DNA of 6,273 nt. It comes from Candidatus Levyibacteriota bacterium. GTDB taxonomy: Bacteria > Patescibacteria > Microgenomatia > Levybacterales > UBA12049. A program made the position numbers and the translations under genes. This document shows positions 1 to 6,273 of this stretch, in pieces; position 1 is the stretch's first letter; the number at the start of each line of letters is the position of its first letter. The DNA lies in NCBI GenBank assembly GCA_003173915.1, contig PPGL01000074.1, positions 1 to 6,273 of the forward strand. Direction: 5' to 3'. Below the pieces are notes generated by a model that saw nothing but the letters and a program-made list of their open reading frames with translations, did not search any database and was not told the origin of the DNA.

Positions 1-64
1 TCCTCGACTGCCTGCCTGCCCGCAGGCAGGACGCTCGGAATGACAGTTGTTATTACTGTACGCT
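1..64. repeat. Left arm of a 64-bp inverted repeat (CPR-type intergenic palindrome)
   Basis: This stretch is the reverse complement of 3172-3235 with a single mismatch (CAGTTG here against CAATTG in the other copy). It contains a perfect 9-bp palindrome, CCTGCCTGC / GCAGGCAGG, at 11-30 with a 2-nt centre. Around it is the GGAATGACA-type end seen in many dispersed bacterial intergenic repeats. The copy begins at base 1, so its true outer end may lie outside the window. Its inner end at 64 is only 8 nt before the atpH start codon. Confidence 0.9.
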
Positions 65-72
65 CAATAATT

Positions 73-561
73 ATGGCGACTAATTTAGAAATCAAACCAG
101 AAGAAATACTGTCTCTCTGCCGAACACGGCGCGAAGCAATGGATTTAATTGAAGCACTTGATGAAGTTCTTGTGACTTCATACAAAGTGAACGTTAATTT
201 GCACGAACACATGCGAAGCGTTTTCCCATACATTACCTATGACACCATGATTTTGCTTATTCGCGACCACGAAATTGATATAACAGATGCTCATACGCTT
301 TATAGATTTTTGCATGGCATCAAAGACATTGTGACTCATTTGCCAACAGTTTCTATTTCTCTTTCTTTTGTCCCAACACCGCGCTTTCTGGATAGAATTT
401 CCGGATGGCTTTTTGAGAACTTTAAAGAACCAATGCTACTAGACTTAATTGTCGACCAAGAACTTGGCGGTGGTGCAATAATTGCCTTTAAAGGAATGTA
501 CAAAGACTATTCTGTAAGAAAAAAACTGGAAGAACTTTTTAATAAAAAGAATAATGAATAA
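73..561 (+). CDS. atpH: F-type ATP synthase, delta subunit (OSCP family)
   Basis: This is the delta subunit, which sits on top of the alpha3 beta3 head and ties it to the peripheral stalk (subunit b) so that the stator does not turn with the rotor. The protein has 162 residues, slightly shorter than the usual 175-180. The N-terminal half (about 1-90) is predicted mostly helical and weakly conserved. The C-terminal domain (about 93-157) carries the family signature: a D-x-E-L-G-G-G-A-I-I-A-F pattern near 128-139, then YSVRKKLEEL near 146-155. An in-frame ATG lies upstream at 40, but its codons fall inside the repeat at 1-64, so I place the start at 73, where the protein-like sequence MATNLEIKPEE begins. 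No Shine-Dalgarno motif precedes it. The stop lies inside an AT-rich simple repeat. The F0 genes expected before it are outside the window. The family call is firm because of the C-terminal signature and the gene order. Confidence 0.9.
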   Translation: MATNLEIKPEEILSLCRTRREAMDLIEALDEVLVTSYKVNVNLHEHMRSVFPYITYDTMILLIRDHEIDITDAHTLYRFLHGIKDIVTHLPTVSISLSFVPTPRFLDRISGWLFENFKEPMLLDLIVDQELGGGAIIAFKGMYKDYSVRKKLEELFNKKNNE

Positions 562-592
562 TGAATTAAGAATTAAGATAAGAATAGATAAG
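549..592. repeat. AT-rich simple-sequence repeat over the atpH stop codon
   Basis: A run of imperfect short units (AATAATGA, GAATTAAGA, TAAGAATA) covers the last four codons of atpH and about 30 nt after its stop. It is purine-rich and has no G+C-rich hairpin, so it is not a terminator. Such degenerate AATTAAGAATTAAG tracts resemble filler seen next to dispersed repeats in CPR genomes. The last residues of the delta protein (KKNNE) may have been created by this tract. Confidence 0.6.
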
Positions 593-599
593 AGGTGGC

Positions 600-730
600 A
601 CGGGGAAAGGAACCCCTAAACAGGACCCTTAATGCATGAGGGGTGACGGAAGTCGGGGCGCCCCATTGAGCGCCCGCAGTGAATAGAATGAACGAGGACG
701 TCGAATGGGGCTGACTTCCGGCAGGACCCC
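600..730 (+). other. Structured intercistronic region with competing stems between atpH and atpA
   Basis: This region can fold into a long imperfect stem: CGGAAGTC (647-654) pairs with GACTTCCG (713-720), and GCCCCATT (660-667) pairs with AATGGGGC (704-711). These two helices are separated by 5 nt on one side and 1 nt on the other, and weaker pairing continues inward. A 10-nt palindrome, GGGGCGCCCC, lies at 655-664. The hexamer AGGGGT (639-644) has three possible partners: ACCCCT at 612-617, ACCCTT at 625-630 (one G-U pair) and ACCCC at 726-730. No open frame here looks like protein. It may be a REP-like or MITE-like element or a structured mRNA segment; no known RNA family is recognised. Confidence 0.55.
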
Positions 731-750
731 GGATTCTGGACAAGCCAGAA
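720..750 (+). repeat. Dispersed hairpin repeat, copy A, just upstream of atpA
   Basis: The unit is GGCAGGACCCCG (720-731) followed by GATTCTGGACAAGCCAGAA (732-750). The second part forms a TTCTGG / CCAGAA hairpin with an ACAAG loop. The same two blocks occur in the same orientation at 4891-4929 before atpC, where eight A residues separate them. The atpA start codon follows the repeat by 11 nt. Confidence 0.85.
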
Positions 751-761
751 CAACAAATATT

Positions 762-2264
762 ATGGAAACAAACGGACAAAGTTTATACCAACAATACGTA
801 CAAAAAATCGGTGAATACGGAACAGTAACCCAGGTGTACTACCCTATTGCCGTAGCACAAGGTCTACCAACAGCACGGCCACACGAGCTTGTGTACTTTG
901 AAAACGGCGCACTGGGGGAAATTTTTAACATCCACCCAGATACGGTTGAAATTCTTCTTTTCTCAAAAGACCCTGTTGCAACAGGAACAAATGTTGCACG
1001 GTCTGGAAAGCTGTTTTCTGTTCCGGTTGGCTTTGAACTGTTAGGCAAAGTCATTAATCCTTTATGTCAGTCTCTTCTTCCTGATCCTAATTTTAAAGTT
1101 CCTGCTGTAGAACGCCCTGTTGACACAGAACCAACAACTGTTGATGCGCGTGCGCGCTTAAAAGATTCACTCAAAACAGGTGTGGCTGTTGTTGATATGC
1201 TGATTCCTCTTGGACGAGGCCAGCGCGAACTTGTTATTGGCGATAGGAAATCTGGGAAAACAGCATTTTTGCAGGCAACTGTTAAAAATCAAATTCAAGC
1301 AGGAGCGCTCGCAATTTATGCAGCTGTTGGAAAGAAAAAAAGTGACATCCGCCAAATTCAAGACTATTTTGTACGAGAGGGGCTCATGGATAAAGTCATT
1401 ATTGTCGCAACCTCTTCAAGCGACTCCCCTTCTCTGATTTATGAAACTCCTGCTGTAGCCATGGCGCTTGCTGAATTTTTCCGAGATGAAGGACACGATG
1501 TCATTGTTACCATGGACGACTTGTCTGCGCATGCAAAATTTTATCGCGAGCTTTCTCTTATTGCCAAAAACTTCCCTGGTCGTGATTCCTATCCTGGTGA
1601 TATTTTCTATTCCCATGCAAAGCTGATGGAACGCGCAGGCTGTTTTAAACATCCCAAAGTTGGCGCTGTAACTATTACGTGTTTGCCTGTTTGTGAAACA
1701 GTTGAAGGAGATTTGGCTGGCTATATTCAAACCAACATCATGGGAATGACTGACGGCCACATTTTTTTTGATAGTAATGTCTACAAAGAAGGCCGTAGAC
1801 CAGCAGTGAATATTCCTTTGTCTGTTACTCGTGTGGGAAAGCAGATTCAGACTCCTGCCGAACGTAGTGTCAACCGCGAACTCCTTTCTTTCTTAGGTTT
1901 GTACGAAAAAACTCAGGCACTTTCTCACTTTGGTGCTGAGTTAACAGATCACGTAAAAGTTGTGCTTAAAAACGGAGAAAAAATTTATAAATTCTTTACC
2001 CAACCACAAGATATGGTTGTTCCACCAGAAGTGCAGATGGTTATATTTGCAATGATTTGGCAAAGCCTGATAGATGATACCATGAGTATTGACGACGTGC
2101 GGAAAAAACTCATTGACGCGGTCCAAGCTAATCCAAAAATTTCAGAATTTTTTAAAGGACTTTGTAATGTCAAAACATTTAATGAACTTCTCGATGGTAT
2201 AAGCAAAAATAAAGATTATTTACAAACGCTATGCGGAAAAACAACCCAGTCAGCCAAGAGTTAA
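762..2264 (+). CDS. atpA: F-type ATP synthase, alpha subunit
   Basis: Alpha forms the three regulatory, non-catalytic nucleotide sites of the F1 hexamer and gives the arginine finger to the catalytic beta site. The 500-residue protein is close to the usual 500-513. It has a beta-barrel domain (about 15-95), a nucleotide-binding domain (about 95-375) and a helical C-terminal domain. The P-loop GDRKSGKT is at 160-167, the Walker B MDD at 251-253, the conserved FPGRDSYPGD block at 271-280, and the SVTRVGK motif at 354-360 with the finger at R357. Two family positions differ: the P-loop glutamine of GDRQTGKT is Lys163, and the following GQK motif is GKK at 190-192. The frame stays open to an ATG at 705, but that would translate repeat DNA, so I place the start at 762 (METNGQSLYQQY). 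No Shine-Dalgarno is visible. The stop overlaps the start of atpG. Confidence 0.96.
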   Translation: METNGQSLYQQYVQKIGEYGTVTQVYYPIAVAQGLPTARPHELVYFENGALGEIFNIHPDTVEILLFSKDPVATGTNVARSGKLFSVPVGFELLGKVINPLCQSLLPDPNFKVPAVERPVDTEPTTVDARARLKDSLKTGVAVVDMLIPLGRGQRELVIGDRKSGKTAFLQATVKNQIQAGALAIYAAVGKKKSDIRQIQDYFVREGLMDKVIIVATSSSDSPSLIYETPAVAMALAEFFRDEGHDVIVTMDDLSAHAKFYRELSLIAKNFPGRDSYPGDIFYSHAKLMERAGCFKHPKVGAVTITCLPVCETVEGDLAGYIQTNIMGMTDGHIFFDSNVYKEGRRPAVNIPLSVTRVGKQIQTPAERSVNRELLSFLGLYEKTQALSHFGAELTDHVKVVLKNGEKIYKFFTQPQDMVVPPEVQMVIFAMIWQSLIDDTMSIDDVRKKLIDAVQANPKISEFFKGLCNVKTFNELLDGISKNKDYLQTLCGKTTQSAKS

Positions 2265-3151
2265 TTGTTGTTAACGATTTTAAAGCCTTAGCAACTGCAT
2301 ATCAGGAAATTTCTGTTATGAAGATGCAAGAGGTAAAAGGGCGCGTGATTCAGTCTCGAAGTTTTTTGGAAGGACTCAATGAGGTTTTCACTGAAGTGAA
2401 AGCATCCTACCACAAACAAATAGAACAAGTTGCAAAAAAAAATAAGAAAAAATTCTCAACCAAACTCACAACCTCTGCAATGCAAAAAAATGGAAAAGAA
2501 ATTCTCATTCTTCTATCAGCAAACACCAAACTCTATGGAGAAATTATTAACAAAACCTTCCGTCTTTTCTGTCAGGAATCCGAGAAAAATCCCACTGCCG
2601 AAATTGCCATTGTTGGACATTTAGGCCAAGAAATGTACAGTAACTATGAAAACAAACGTGCTTTTAAATATTATGAAGTTCCAGATGTCAAAGTAAAAAT
2701 TGAAGACCTCAAGCCACTTATTGCAGATGTTCTGCCATACGAACGCGTAAAAGTGTTTTATGGAAAATTTGAAAATGTTATTAACCAGATGCCAGAAATG
2801 GAAATGGTTTCAGGTGAGCAAGACATGGCAGTTGCCAAACAAGAAGCAGAAGAAACCTTAAAAAAGAAAGAAAAAACAAAAGAAAAACCATTCACCTTTT
2901 TCTTTGAGCCGTCACTCGAAACAATTCTCAACTTTTTTGAAACGCAAATCTTTTCTTCTATTATGAATCAGACTGTTCACGAAAACGAGCTCGCCCGTTA
3001 TGCTTCTCGTATTAAAGCAATGGAAGAATCTTTAAGTAACATTAATACAACCATTAAAAAGCTAAAAGCTGCAGAACGTCGCCTTGCCAATCTTGAGGCA
3101 AACCGCAAACAACTTTCCGCCCTCGCCGGAGTTTCCCTGTGGACGAAGTAA
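2231..3151 (+). CDS. atpG: F-type ATP synthase, gamma subunit
   Basis: Gamma is the central rotor shaft that turns inside the alpha3 beta3 ring and couples the c-ring to catalysis. The 306-residue product has the expected plan. An N-terminal helix ends in a VMKMQEVKG segment (29-37, the counterpart of KAMKMVAASK). The central Rossmann-like domain contains LLSANTKLYGEI (94-105, where most gammas have SDRGLCGGFN). FEPSLETILNFF (225-236) leads into the long C-terminal helix, with HENELARYASRIKAM at 250-264 matching the family SEHAARMVAM block. A lysine- and glutamate-rich stretch at about 195-220 looks like a low-complexity insertion before the last helix. The start at 2231 lies inside atpA (34-nt overlap) and gives the normal N-terminal length, so translation is probably coupled to atpA. 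No Shine-Dalgarno is visible. Sequence identity to typical gammas is low, but the ends and operon position make the call firm. Confidence 0.92.
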   Translation: MRKNNPVSQELIVVNDFKALATAYQEISVMKMQEVKGRVIQSRSFLEGLNEVFTEVKASYHKQIEQVAKKNKKKFSTKLTTSAMQKNGKEILILLSANTKLYGEIINKTFRLFCQESEKNPTAEIAIVGHLGQEMYSNYENKRAFKYYEVPDVKVKIEDLKPLIADVLPYERVKVFYGKFENVINQMPEMEMVSGEQDMAVAKQEAEETLKKKEKTKEKPFTFFFEPSLETILNFFETQIFSSIMNQTVHENELARYASRIKAMEESLSNINTTIKKLKAAERRLANLEANRKQLSALAGVSLWTK

Positions 3152-3176
3152 GCGTCAAGTGAGAAGCGTAAAGCGT
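3151..3176. repeat. Outer left arm of the atpG-atpD intergenic inverted repeat
   Basis: This 26-nt block is built from AAGCG/AGCGT units and starts on the last base of the atpG stop codon. It matches the reverse complement of 3331-3356 at 21 of 26 positions. Pairing resumes further in, where CAATTGTCATTCCGA on this side faces the complement of TCGGGATGACACAATT. The whole 225-nt gap can therefore be drawn as one large imperfect palindrome with other repeats nested inside. Confidence 0.75.
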
Positions 3177-3235
3177 ACAGTAATAACAATTGTCATTCCG
3201 AGCGTCCTGCCTGCGGGCAGGCAGGCAGTCGAGGA
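3172..3235. repeat. Right arm of the 64-bp inverted repeat
   Basis: It is the reverse complement of 1-64 at 63 of 64 positions. It contains the palindrome CCTGCCTGC / GCAGGCAGG at 3206-3225, framed by TGTCATTCCGAGCGT on one side and AGTCGAGGA on the other. The frame resembles the widespread TCATTCCGAGCG...CGAGGAAT repeat with the CCTGCC palindrome placed in its loop. The two arms are in opposite orientation and bracket atpH, atpA and atpG. Confidence 0.9.
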
Positions 3236-3243
3236 CTCTTGCT

Positions 3244-3267
3244 CACCAGAGTTCATAAACTCATGTG
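3244..3267. repeat. Small hairpin in the centre of the atpG-atpD gap
   Basis: GAGTT (3249-3253) and AACTC (3258-3262) pair around a CATA loop. After two mismatches, CAC (3244-3246) pairs with GTG (3265-3267). No T-run follows, so it is not a terminator. It lies between the two nested repeats of this gap. Confidence 0.45.
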
Positions 3268-3285
3268 TGTAAGATCCCTCCACTC

Positions 3286-3319
3286 TCCTTCGACAAGCTC
3301 AGGATCGGTCGGGATGACA
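3286..3319. repeat. TTCGACAAGCTCAGGAT-type dispersed repeat
   Basis: TCCTTCGACAAGCTCAGGA (3286-3304) followed by TCGGTCGGGATGACA is, from memory, a version of a very common intergenic repeat in environmental bacterial genomes. Its ends TCCT / AGGA can pair. The GATGACA end matches, in meaning though not exactly, the ends of the repeats before atpH and atpC (GGAATGACA, AGAATGAC). Confidence 0.6.
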
Positions 3320-3330
3320 CAATTATCTTA

Positions 3331-4765
<1,435 letters not shown>

Positions 4766-4786
4766 AAATCGACAATTAGTATAGGG

Positions 4787-4880
4787 GCGCAAACGTAAAT
4801 TGCGCGGGGAGGAACATTTTTTTCGCAGGGAGTGAAAGCGAACTGCGGGCCCGCGAAAAAAATTGTTCCGACCAAAGCGC
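4787..4880 (+). repeat. Long stem-loop element between atpD and atpC
   Basis: A first hairpin, GCGCAA / TTGCGC (4787-4792 with 4800-4805, 7-nt loop), is followed by a much longer one. Its left arm is 4811-4830 (GGAACA, seven T, CGC, A, GGG) and its right arm 4850-4869 (CCCGCG, seven A, TTGTTCC), about 19 bp with one bulge on each side. TGCGC at 4801-4805 can also pair with GCGCA at 4877-4881. The right arm overlaps a GCGGGCCCGC palindrome (4845-4854), which offers a competing fold. The T-run lies in the stem, not after it, so this is not a standard terminator. A REP-like or MITE-like origin or an RNase III site are both possible. Confidence 0.65.
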
Positions 4881-4890
4881 AAAAATGAGC

Positions 4891-4930
4891 GGCAGGACCC
4901 CGAAAAAAAAGATTCTGGACAAGCCAGAAT
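4891..4930 (+). repeat. Dispersed hairpin repeat, copy B, just upstream of atpC
   Basis: GGCAGGACCCCG (4891-4902), eight A residues (4903-4910), then GATTCTGGACAAGCCAGAA (4911-4929) and a T. The last block forms a 7-bp ATTCTGG / CCAGAAT hairpin with an ACAAG loop. It is the same unit, in the same orientation, as 720-750 before atpA, apart from the eight-A insert. The atpC ATG follows 12 nt later. Confidence 0.85.
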
Positions 4931-4942
4931 GACGAATTAAAT

Positions 4943-5365
4943 ATGGATGATCAAAAAACACAAACAGACCAACAAGAAGGCCCACTTATCGAAACCATGA
5001 AAGATGGTTCGGGTATCAAACAAGAAGAAGCAGCCGATGATGGAATGCTGCATGCAAGCATTAAAGCGCCAGAAAAAACACTGTTTGAAGGACCAGTAGA
5101 ATCTATGACTTCAAAGAATAAAAATGGAACATTCGATATATTACCATATCACGAAAACTTCATTTCTATTATAGAAGACAAGGTAACAATTCGCGAAAAA
5201 GGCAAACCTCCTCAAGAAATTAAAGTTGGGAATGCAATTTTAAAAGTTTCAAAAAATCAGGCAAATATTTTTATCGGGATGGAAGCTCTTGTTCCCTCCT
5301 CTGAGGCAATCAGACCAATTGATGAAAAAACAGGAAATCCTCTTCCTCAGCCATCTGCGAAGTAA
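4943..5365 (+). CDS. atpC: F-type ATP synthase, epsilon subunit, beta-sandwich domain only
   Basis: Epsilon sits at the foot of gamma and contacts the c-ring; in many bacteria its C-terminal helices also inhibit ATP hydrolysis. Here residues 35-112 match the N-terminal beta-sandwich: LHASIKAPEKTLFEGPVESM is the family opening, and NGTFDILPYHENFISII (61-77) matches the usual GEFGILPGHAPLL block. The two C-terminal helices are missing and replaced by a short proline-rich tail (113-140). A 34-residue tail rich in Asp, Glu and Gln precedes the domain. ATG at 4943 is chosen because it follows the upstream repeat exactly as in atpA; ATG at 5045 would give a 106-residue protein starting where normal epsilons start, and cannot be excluded. 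Neither start has a Shine-Dalgarno. The gene ends 6 bp from the convergent sortase gene. Confidence 0.88.
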   Translation: MDDQKTQTDQQEGPLIETMKDGSGIKQEEAADDGMLHASIKAPEKTLFEGPVESMTSKNKNGTFDILPYHENFISIIEDKVTIREKGKPPQEIKVGNAILKVSKNQANIFIGMEALVPSSEAIRPIDEKTGNPLPQPSAK

Positions 5366-5371
5366 CAAACA

Positions 5372-6067
5372 CTATTTTACTGGAGTTGCTACAACCAACA
5401 GTCTTTTCCAGGTTGTTCCTGGAGGCCAGCAGGTTTGCATAACAAGTTGTTCTGGCGTATTTTGCGCATTAGTCAGATAGCTCACCTCTGATGGATCAAC
5501 AATTTGGACATTTTGGACTTTGTAATCATAACGCTTGCCATTAAAGAAAACAGTTACATCATCTTCAGGTTGTAAATCTTTTAGTAAGTAAAAAATAGCA
5601 TTGTAACGACCCACATCCCACCAATTATCTGTTGAATGAGCAAACAAATATGTTGTTCCTTTCATTCCAGGAAATACACTTCCCTTTGCATGGGCAACGC
5701 CTTTTTTGAGCGCAGCAAGATATGCTTGCTCGTCTGTTGGATCAACATTTGGAATAACCATAGCATTTGCGCCAATTTTTGGAATGACAACATCAAAATC
5801 AGTGTTTTTTGGGATAATTAACTTGTCTTTTCCATTAACAAATAAACTTTGCTGCTCATCAATTTGTCTTGATAAATCTGCTACAGTTGGATCACCAACA
5901 ACGTAGGTTACCCCTGTTGCTTGATCGGTACGATAACGAATTTCTTCATAAATTGCAGGACCAAATGTCATAAGGACACCAAAAAGAGAAAACAACACAA
6001 GAAAATTTCCCACAGAACGAAGGACTACAAAACGAATGGTTTCTCCCCGAGTCATTGCATGAGCCAC
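5372..6067 (-). CDS. Sortase-family transpeptidase with N-terminal membrane anchor
   Basis: Sortases cleave a C-terminal sorting signal on secreted proteins and attach them to a cell-surface acceptor or build pili. The 231-residue product has a short basic N-terminus, one membrane segment (about 13-38, FVVLRSV..FLVLFSLFGVLM), a linker, and the sortase barrel. The catalytic triad is visible: His144 in LFAHS, Cys213 in VMQTC, Arg222 in WKRLLV. Spacing and the TCWPPGTTWKRL block are sortase-like; I cannot fix the class, and no substrate with an LPXTG-like tail is in the window. The frame starts with GTG at 6067, or ATG at 6055; a stop blocks any earlier in-frame start. A good Shine-Dalgarno (AGAGG, 6087-6083) is placed instead for an out-of-frame ATG at 6075, described separately. 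The gene runs against the atp operon, with no terminator seen between them. Confidence 0.9.
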   Translation of the reverse strand: MAHAMTRGETIRFVVLRSVGNFLVLFSLFGVLMTFGPAIYEEIRYRTDQATGVTYVVGDPTVADLSRQIDEQQSLFVNGKDKLIIPKNTDFDVVIPKIGANAMVIPNVDPTDEQAYLAALKKGVAHAKGSVFPGMKGTTYLFAHSTDNWWDVGRYNAIFYLLKDLQPEDDVTVFFNGKRYDYKVQNVQIVDPSEVSYLTNAQNTPEQLVMQTCWPPGTTWKRLLVVATPVK

Positions 6068-6075
6068 TTTTTCAT
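6052..6075 (-). CDS. Possible 7-codon leader frame overlapping the sortase start
   Basis: ATG at 6075 on the - strand opens a frame reading MKKWLMQ and stops at TGA (6054-6052). The stop overlaps the in-frame sortase ATG at 6055 as ATGA. AGAGG (6087-6083) lies 7 nt before this ATG, the ideal distance, while it is 15 nt from the GTG at 6067. Either this is a leader that couples translation to the sortase, or the true gene starts here and the A5 run at 6068-6072 has lost one A. One more A would read MKKVAHAMTRGE in frame. Confidence 0.35.
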   Translation of the reverse strand: MKKWLMQ

Positions 6076-6098
6076 TTTAACGCCTCTTATGTTAGAAT
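6069..6098 (+). promoter_or_regulatory. Possible extended -10 promoter for tRNA-Arg
   Basis: TGT followed by TAGAAT (6093-6098, five of six matches to TATAAT) forms an extended -10 element. TTTTCA (6069-6074, four of six to TTGACA) is a possible -35 with an 18-nt spacer. Transcription would start near 6105, about 14 nt before the mature tRNA end. The same bases read on the - strand give TATTCT (6099-6094), a weak -10 for the sortase, so the two divergent genes may share overlapping promoters. Confidence 0.4.
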
Positions 6099-6118
6099 AC
6101 AAACACCCAAAAAGGCGT

Positions 6119-6192
6119 GTCCCTGTAGCTCAGCTGGATAGAGCAGGCCCGTCCTAAGGGCAAGATCGGAGGTTCGACTCCTCTCAGGGACG
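6119..6192 (+). tRNA. tRNA-Arg, anticodon CCU
   Basis: A full cloverleaf is visible. Acceptor strands GTCCCTG (6119-6125) and CAGGGAC (6185-6191) pair at all 7 positions, with G as discriminator at 6192. The D-stem is GCTC / GAGC with GG in the loop. The anticodon stem GGCCC / GGGCA has four pairs and one G-A mismatch at 27-43. The loop GTCCTAA gives anticodon CCT, reading AGG codons. The variable loop has 5 nt, and the T-stem GGAGG / CCTCT (one G-U pair) closes the loop TTCGACT. CCA is not encoded; the next bases are CAC. The tRNA is transcribed away from the sortase gene. No T-rich terminator follows it within the window. Confidence 0.93.
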
Positions 6193-6218
6193 CACGTTCA
6201 AAAAAGCGGAATAGTCTC

Positions 6219-6273
6219 ATGTTAGGAGTAAGTTCAAAGTTTTCTGCTTATGCAGAGGTTCGACTTCCCCCAA
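6219..6273 (+). CDS. Possible start of a further gene, cut by the window end
   Basis: ATG at 6219 opens a frame of 18 codons that reads to the window edge without a stop, beginning MLGVSSKFSAYAEVRLPP. The residues look protein-like, and the position 27 nt after a tRNA is plausible for a gene start. Only a weak GGA lies upstream. The segment is too short to name a family, and an 18-codon open frame can occur by chance. Confidence 0.35.
   Translation, partial: MLGVSSKFSAYAEVRLPP

Noticed and set aside
40..72. Longer atpH N-terminus starting at ATG 40
   Set aside because: These codons lie mostly in the 64-bp repeat and add residues not typical of delta subunits.
591..617. T-box-like sequence GGTGGCAC followed by a GGGG / CCCC hairpin before atpA
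   Set aside because: Only part of the T-box core is matched, no Stem I or specifier loop is visible, no terminator follows, and atpA is not a T-box target.
705..761. Longer atpA N-terminus starting at ATG 705
   Set aside because: The 19 extra residues translate the stem and the dispersed repeat, not protein-like sequence; the conserved part starts at 762.
1..3235. Composite transposon or insertion sequence, given the inverted repeats
   Set aside because: No transposase lies between the arms, the content is core F1 genes, and the arms are copies of an intergenic palindrome rather than IS ends.
1..3240. CRISPR array, from the repeated palindromes
   Set aside because: The copies are inverted or single, far apart, and without regular spacers or cas genes.
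4806..4823. Rho-independent terminator after atpD (hairpin 4787-4805 then seven T)
   Set aside because: The T-run begins 12 nt after the hairpin and is itself paired in the next stem, so it does not have terminator form.
6206..6273. Possible second tRNA, because GAGGTTCGACT at 6255-6265 repeats the tRNA-Arg T-arm sequence
   Set aside because: No D-arm or anticodon arm pairs, the T-stem would have mismatches, and no 5' acceptor strand fits. The 11-nt match is better explained as chance inside an open reading frame.

Overview
The window is the F1 part of an F-type ATP synthase operon on the + strand, in the order atpH (delta), atpA (alpha), atpG (gamma), atpD (beta), atpC (epsilon). A convergent sortase gene follows on the - strand, then a tRNA-Arg(CCU) gene and the possible start of a further + strand gene cut by the window end. 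The proteins look like those of a Candidate Phyla Radiation (Patescibacteria) member. The F1 subunits are divergent but keep their catalytic residues, the epsilon subunit is short, and there is a small single-pass sortase. The intergenic gaps are packed with palindromic repeats of a kind I associate with CPR genomes (cores such as CCTGCCTGC..GCAGGCAGG, ATTCTGGACAAGCCAGAAT and TTCGACAAGCTCAGGAT). The lineage is inference; no rRNA or marker protein is present to settle it.

Layout: 1-64 is one arm of a 64-bp inverted repeat. 73-561 is atpH. 562-761 is a gap with an AT-rich simple repeat, a long imperfect stem and one copy of a dispersed hairpin repeat. 762-2264 is atpA, overlapping atpG (2231-3151) by 34 nt. 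3152-3376 is a gap that is itself a nested inverted repeat; it holds the second arm of the 64-bp repeat and a possible promoter for atpD. 3377-4765 is atpD. 4766-4942 is a gap with a 20-bp stem and the second copy of the dispersed hairpin repeat. 4943-5365 is atpC. The sortase gene (5372-6067, - strand) ends 6 bp from the end of atpC. 6076-6118 is a small divergent promoter region, 6119-6192 is the tRNA, and 6219-6273 is an open frame running off the edge.

The five atp genes encode the whole soluble F1 sector (alpha3 beta3 gamma delta epsilon). The membrane F0 genes (a, c, b) are not in the window and would be expected upstream. All catalytic residues checked in beta and the arginine finger in alpha are present, so the enzyme looks active. 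In a fermentative CPR cell it may run as a proton or sodium pump driven by ATP as well as a synthase (inference).

I see no wholly new protein system here. The most unusual content lies in the DNA between the genes. Every non-overlapping atp gene boundary in the window carries palindromic repeats, and each start codon sits shortly after them with no Shine-Dalgarno sequence. The 64-bp inverted repeat brackets atpH-atpA-atpG. At the protein level, the beta DELSEED motif is reduced to SELSAAD and epsilon lacks the C-terminal helical domain that normally contacts it.
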